This document shows positions 12,818 through 16,449 of a stretch of DNA of 16,449 bases, in pieces (within the stretch, counting starts at the first letter, position 1; every line of letters starts with the position of its first letter). The notes under the pieces were generated by a model, which saw only the letters and a list, made by a program, of their open reading frames with translations, searched no databases and was not told the DNA's origin. The position numbers and the translations under genes were made by a program. Source of the DNA: Phycisphaerae bacterium (GTDB lineage Bacteria; Planctomycetota; Phycisphaerae; UBA1845; UTPLA1); NCBI GenBank assembly GCA_029259995.1, contig JAJDEC010000532.1, positions 1 to 16,449 of the forward strand. The letters run 5' to 3'.

Positions 12818-13609
12818 ATGCGAAGTCGAGGATCCGTACTGGCAATCACGTACACCGTCGGAATGCTGTGCGCCGGCTGGGCGTTCTATCATTTGTATCG
12901 AAACTGGAAACTGTCCGACAACGCCGTGCGGACGACGGCAACCGTCATGTATCTGGACACGCGCGTGGATCGAATCCGCGGGGAGATTTCGAAGTACCAT
13001 CGCGTTACCGAGTACAGCGACGAATGCTTCAAGACTGTCGTCTATCACACGAAAGGCGGCGAGAAGATCGTCTGGCAGTCACGCGTCTCCGTCGACATGC
13101 CCGACTGGATGCGACCGCACAGCGTCTATGAAGAACATGCCGCATCAATCCTCTACGATCCCGAGGATCCCCACTACTGGGAATACGACAAAGTCATGTC
13201 GATGTTCGTTAACTGGTTCATGCTGATGCTGGCCGGGTTTGGATTGATGAGTCTCTGGTTCGGTCCCTACGACGCCATCATGAAAAGGCTTCGAGAGACC
13301 GACGAGGAGCGCGAGGAACGACTCGCGCCGATTCGAAGAGATCTGTATGCGCCAATCGAGACAGCGAAGAAGCCCGAAGTGAGCAAGACGCCGGACATAC
13401 CCGAAACGATGCTCCGATCCGCACCGCCCGGCGTCGACGAGGACGCGCCTGTACCGATGTTGGACGACGATGTCGATGAGATGCCCGCCGCCGATCGCGA
13501 ATTGTCGGAAGCGACGGCGTACACACAATACGAACAGTCGAGTTTCGATCGCGATTCAGGCGCCGACGGTTTCGACAACACGACGGATCCGTTCGCCACC
13601 ATGCGATAG
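12818..13609 (+). CDS. DUF3592-like two-helix membrane protein with acidic tail
   Basis: A 263-residue membrane protein. TM1 is at about 7-26 (VLAITYTVGMLCAGWAFYHL). Then comes an extracytoplasmic domain of the DUF3592 type: RTTATVMYLDTRV (38-50), FKTVVYHTKGGEKI (71-84), and ILYDPEDPHYWEY (111-123), the family's hallmark YDPxxP near the second helix. TM2 is at about 129-148. The cytoplasmic part is charged (MKRLRETDEEREERL) and continues as a long disordered acidic tail (about 185-263). ATG at 12818 has GGAGAGAG upstream and starts just before TM1; longer frames upstream add non-conserved sequence. DUF3592 has no firm function. The gene ends only 3 bases from the end of the convergent lipoprotein gene, leaving no room for a separate terminator. 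Confidence 0.8.
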   Translation: MRSRGSVLAITYTVGMLCAGWAFYHLYRNWKLSDNAVRTTATVMYLDTRVDRIRGEISKYHRVTEYSDECFKTVVYHTKGGEKIVWQSRVSVDMPDWMRPHSVYEEHAASILYDPEDPHYWEYDKVMSMFVNWFMLMLAGFGLMSLWFGPYDAIMKRLRETDEEREERLAPIRRDLYAPIETAKKPEVSKTPDIPETMLRSAPPGVDEDAPVPMLDDDVDEMPAADRELSEATAYTQYEQSSFDRDSGADGFDNTTDPFATMR

Positions 13610-13612
13610 CCG

Positions 13613-14053
13613 CTACCCGCCGCCGATGATCTCGCGCACTTCGCGAACTTCAACAACGGGACCGAGTTCGCATGTGACTTCAAGATCCGATCGGATCTCA
13701 AGAAGAAGTCGCGAACGAACACCGACGGTCGTCGCCATGTCGAATAAATCGTCGTCGAGATTCACATCCTGAAACAGATGATAGAAAATCCCGTTGTCGC
13801 CCTCGAACGCAAAGCACGGCGACAGACCAAAACGATCAATCTGCATGAAAGTTCCCTTCAGAAGGAACGGCCCCGTCGGCAGATTGAAATCGGGCAATGC
13901 GATCGAGCATGACGTTCCCGCGATCAGCGGAACGCCGAGCACGGCAATAAGTATCATCAGTCGGCCGACGCGCACGATCGCAGTTTGTCGCCGGTTCTGT
14001 TTCAGTCGTGTCGATTGCATCTTGGCCTTCCGCGCGAGAAATTCCTGGGTCAT
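13613..14053 (-). CDS. Small predicted lipoprotein overlapping the RtcB stop
   Basis: A 146-residue protein. The basic n-region is long (1-31), followed by LMILIAVLGVPLIAGTSC (32-49), with Cys49 as likely lipidation site. The mature part of about 97 residues is compact and probably beta-barrel: LLKGTFMQID (64-73), PCFAFEGDNGIFYHLFQ (79-95), VRSRLLLEIRSDLEVTCELG (112-131) and VVEVREV (133-139). The arrangement suggests an OB-like fold, which is a guess. The ATG at 14053 shares its A with the TGA of the upstream RtcB gene (TGATG), suggesting translational coupling. An alternative ATG at 14020 has GGAAGG 5 bases upstream and would shorten the n-region. Family not recognised. Confidence 0.65.
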   Translation of the reverse strand: MTQEFLARKAKMQSTRLKQNRRQTAIVRVGRLMILIAVLGVPLIAGTSCSIALPDFNLPTGPFLLKGTFMQIDRFGLSPCFAFEGDNGIFYHLFQDVNLDDDLFDMATTVGVRSRLLLEIRSDLEVTCELGPVVEVREVREIIGGG

Positions 14054-15471
14054 CAGTCTTCGACGAAACCGTCATCCGCCATCTTAACGATGCGCGGTAC
14101 AAAACGCGCGCGCGTCTCGACCAAATCGGACTGCGCCGCCATGACGTGATCGATGTTCTTATAGACCCCGGGCACTTCGTCGATCCCCGCGGAAATCAGT
14201 TTGACGCGTTGCTTGCGAAGATCGCTTCGAACCGGACTCCACGTGAATGTCTGCTTCGCCTGTTTGCGCGACATCACGCGGCCGGCGCCGTGTGCTGCCG
14301 AATCATAGCTGGCATGATTGCCCTTGCCTTCGACCACATACGCCGGCGATGCCATCGAGCCGGGAATAATCCCGAGCGCGCCGGCGCCCGCAGGCGTCGC
14401 CCCTTTGCGATGGACGACGACTTCACGACCGCCGTGCGTTTCCTTCCACGCGAAATTGTGATGGTTCTCGATCTGCAGCAACGGCTTCAACTTGAGATCG
14501 CGCAGAATCGTCTTGTGGATGCAATGATGATTCGCCGATGCGAACTCGCCCATCAACTGCATCGCCGCCCAGTATTCCGCGCCGTCACCGTCAAGCGGCA
14601 GCCACGACAGATGCCTGAATTCGCGCGGAATGTTCGGATGCTGCGACATCGCCATCTTGCTGTAATACTCGCACGTCATCGCGCCGGGACCGCGCGAGCC
14701 CGAATGTGTCAGGATCGCGACATAGCGCCCCGCTTCGACGCCGCGAAACGCCTCGGTGAATTCAATCTCGCCGATGTCGACAAAGTGATTGCCGCCGCCG
14801 CTCGTGCCGAGTTGCTCTTCCGCCTTGAGCCGGACCTTCCGGATGATCGGCGAGATCGTCCAGTCCATGTCGAGCACGGGCGCGTCGCGCCGATCACGCC
14901 CCCTGAATTTTGCCCCCGCGCCAAATCGCGTGTTCTTTTCGACGGCGCGAATCAGCTCATTCTCATTCTTGTCAATCGGATCGACACCGCCGGCTGCAAT
15001 CGGCATCGGAAGCACGCTGAGCATCATCCGGCACGCAATGTCCACGCCGACGGCGTATGGAATGACAGCGCCTTCCGTCGCAAGCACGCCGCCGATCGGT
15101 AGTCCATAACCGAGATGTGCGTCGGGCATCAGTGCGCCGCCGACGCTGATCGGCAATCGGACGGCGTTCTCCATCTGCCGGATCGCGCCGTCGTCGATCT
15201 GTTCCGCCCCCCAGATCCGGTAGAGCGAACTCGCTTCGTTCTCGGCACGGAAGTGGTAATTGTTCGGCGAGCCGTTGATGAGTTCGTCGGCAATCCTGCC
15301 GAAATGCGGCGAATCGATCATCGACGCCGGATCGGCGTGGAGCTTGTGGACGGCGTCGCGCACGTCGGCGGCCGTCATGCCGGCGCGCTGTGCCGCACCA
15401 CATGCCTTGAGGATTTCGGCGACAATGGGACCAGTGGGGAATCCGATCTTGTTGAGTTCTCGCGCTTTCAT
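14053..15471 (-). CDS. rtcB: RtcB family RNA-splicing ligase
   Basis: A 472-residue RtcB, which joins 2',3'-cyclic phosphate or 3'-phosphate RNA ends to 5'-OH ends using Mn2+ and GTP. Motifs in order: PDAHLGYGLPIGG (116-128), GVDIACRM (142-149, Cys147 metal ligand), GTSGGGNHFVDIGE (222-235, His229), LTHSGSRGPG (254-263, His256), IENHHNFAW (334-342, His337), HRKGATPAG (354-362), PGSMASPAYVVEGKGN (370-385) and HGAGRVMSR (394-402). His394 is the residue that carries GMP. All catalytic positions are present. The length is typical of the bacterial group. Residues 30-75 form the extended N-terminal part. The usual start of metal site 1 reads DIACR instead of the common DIGCG. No archease, RtcA or RtcR is adjacent. 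The start at 15471 has only AGGG close upstream. Likely role: RNA repair or tRNA healing in the cytoplasm. Confidence 0.95.
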   Translation of the reverse strand: MKARELNKIGFPTGPIVAEILKACGAAQRAGMTAADVRDAVHKLHADPASMIDSPHFGRIADELINGSPNNYHFRAENEASSLYRIWGAEQIDDGAIRQMENAVRLPISVGGALMPDAHLGYGLPIGGVLATEGAVIPYAVGVDIACRMMLSVLPMPIAAGGVDPIDKNENELIRAVEKNTRFGAGAKFRGRDRRDAPVLDMDWTISPIIRKVRLKAEEQLGTSGGGNHFVDIGEIEFTEAFRGVEAGRYVAILTHSGSRGPGAMTCEYYSKMAMSQHPNIPREFRHLSWLPLDGDGAEYWAAMQLMGEFASANHHCIHKTILRDLKLKPLLQIENHHNFAWKETHGGREVVVHRKGATPAGAGALGIIPGSMASPAYVVEGKGNHASYDSAAHGAGRVMSRKQAKQTFTWSPVRSDLRKQRVKLISAGIDEVPGVYKNIDHVMAAQSDLVETRARFVPRIVKMADDGFVED

Positions 15472-15576
15472 GCCCTGTCTTTCGATGCGCGCGGACGGAG
15501 AGCACTCGCCTCCGGCCCGGACGCGTATAACGCGGGCAATATTACAGATGAAGTGGTGAGCTGTCTATCGGGCGAA

Positions 15577-16449
15577 TCATTGGCGACGCCGACGGCGCAT
15601 TCGGCGAATCCCGATGAGCGTCGCAATGAACGACATCGCGCCGCAGGGAGCGCAGCCGGGAATGCCGCAAAGCGACTGCTTGAAGAGTCGGCAGATCGCC
15701 TCGTCCAGCAGGTCTGCCTCGGGCGCCGTCTGGGGCCCCGGCGGTTGAATGGCCCGGCAGTCCGTGGTGCCGCAGTTCGAGTTGCTTCCGAAGAATTCAC
15801 CGTTGGCCGCCGTGCAATCCGCGGCCGTCAGATCGATACAGGTGAGATTTGTCATACAACACGCGCCGACGGGTGGCGTCGTCGGACTTGGCGCCGGAAG
15901 CGAGCAGCCGGCGTCGGCGCACAGCGAGTTGTCGCCTCGATAAGTCGCGCCGCCGTTTGTGCAGTCCGCTTCTGTCGTGACATTGCATGCGCCGTCATTG
16001 ATGCAGCAGGCGCCCGTCGGAACCTGCGAAATCGGAGGCGACGCGCAGTCGATCGTCGCACACGACGTGTTGTCGCCGCGATAACCTCCGGACTGGGCAA
16101 TGCAGACAGCAGGCGTCGATGCGATGCACGTCGCATCCGGCAGGCAACATGCCCCGACGGGCGGGCACGCGCCGCCGGCGCTGCTGTTACATTGCGAGCC
16201 GTTCCCGAGTGGTGTGCCGCTCAGTCCGGTGCAACAATCGGGAATCTCCATCGTGCAGGTTGCGTTCGGCAGGCAGCACGCCTGTCGTTCGACGACTTCG
16301 CCGCCGCCAAAGGGGCCCGCCAAGATCTGTTGACCGCCGGCGAAGAGCGCGATGCCGTTGAGGAACAACGTCGCATTGTTCTCCAGAACGAGCGTGTCGC
16401 AGTAGACCGCTTCCGAACCGTCCAGCGGACGATTTCCGTTGTCGATGTT
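15577..16449 (-). CDS. Cys-rich repeat surface protein (5' end outside window)
   Basis: The frame is open to the window edge, so only the last 290 residues are seen. Visible order: a segment YCDTLVLENNATLFLNGI (16-33) like the N-terminal part of planctomycete dockerin or beta-helix proteins. Four Cys-rich modules of about 36-40 residues follow, starting ACCLPNATC (57), GACCLPDATC (99), GACCINDGAC (146) and GACCMTNLTC (195). Each has about six Cys in a CC...C...C...C...C pattern with YRGDN or GSN before the last pair. The C-terminus is LCGIPGCAPCGAMSF (260-274), a short hydrophobic stretch IATLIGI and RRMRRRRRQ. This resembles a sorting or anchor signal without PEP. The Cys content implies disulphides outside the cytoplasm. 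Such modules are known in uncharacterised planctomycete proteins. It lies 105 bases upstream of rtcB on the same strand. Confidence 0.85.
   Translation of the reverse strand, partial: NIDNGNRPLDGSEAVYCDTLVLENNATLFLNGIALFAGGQQILAGPFGGGEVVERQACCLPNATCTMEIPDCCTGLSGTPLGNGSQCNSSAGGACPPVGACCLPDATCIASTPAVCIAQSGGYRGDNTSCATIDCASPPISQVPTGACCINDGACNVTTEADCTNGGATYRGDNSLCADAGCSLPAPSPTTPPVGACCMTNLTCIDLTAADCTAANGEFFGSNSNCGTTDCRAIQPPGPQTAPEADLLDEAICRLFKQSLCGIPGCAPCGAMSFIATLIGIRRMRRRRRQ

Noticed and set aside
12424..12855. Minus-strand open frame crossing the divergent gap
   Set aside because: Arg/Ser-rich, no motif, and it overlaps the well-supported start of the DUF3592-like gene.
14008..15102. Open frame of 364 codons on the plus strand
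   Set aside because: Antisense to rtcB, which has every catalytic motif. The frame is a by-product of GC-rich codon bias.

Overview
The window is GC-rich, gene-dense bacterial DNA that I read as planctomycete, probably Phycisphaerae-like; this is inferred from gene types only. The pointers are an ECF sigma factor of the type that sits beside Ser/Thr kinases, a Pkn-type kinase with a large TPR tail, a PEP-CTERM protein, a VCBS/FG-GAP protein ending in a dockerin-like EF-hand pair, a Cys-rich repeat protein with an Arg-rich C-terminal tail, and several small lipoproteins. Hairpin repeats of REP type are scattered between genes. I see no rRNA, tRNA, CRISPR array, prophage or intact insertion sequence.

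Layout. Positions 77-3101 (+) hold the sigma factor and kinase, overlapping by 20 bases. Positions 3102-3275 (+) hold a decayed piece of a REP-associated tyrosine transposase (RAYT). Then come a lipoprotein gene (3330-4004, -), 1 kb of gene-poor DNA rich in hairpins (about 4016-5059), a PEP-CTERM protein gene (5060-5821, -), and a divergent regulatory gap. A plant-type chlorophyllase homologue follows (6295-7272, +), then a short hairpin cluster (7298-7458), two cytoplasmic proteins of unknown function (7492-7989 and 8083-9039, +), and a convergent secreted VCBS/dockerin protein (9098-10822, -). Positions 11001-11915 look degenerate: a frameshifted remnant, a 52-base direct repeat and a nested hairpin. 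The end carries an acidic lipoprotein (11916-12377, -), a DUF3592-like membrane protein (12818-13609, +), and on the minus strand a Cys-rich surface protein running off the window, an RtcB RNA ligase, and a small lipoprotein whose start overlaps the RtcB stop.

How they fit. Most products are exported or membrane-bound, with signals for four destinations: lipid anchor, PEP-CTERM/exosortase sorting, an uncharacterised C-terminal anchor, and secretion with a dockerin. The sigma/kinase pair is a self-contained regulatory unit. RtcB with its overlapping lipoprotein gene is the only other clear operon-like pair. Nothing in the window forms an obvious defence system or biosynthetic cluster. The most notable items are the chlorophyllase homologue, the RAYT remnant with its REP-like hairpins, the protein made of two similar halves, and the lipoprotein whose mature part lacks any Lys, Arg or His.
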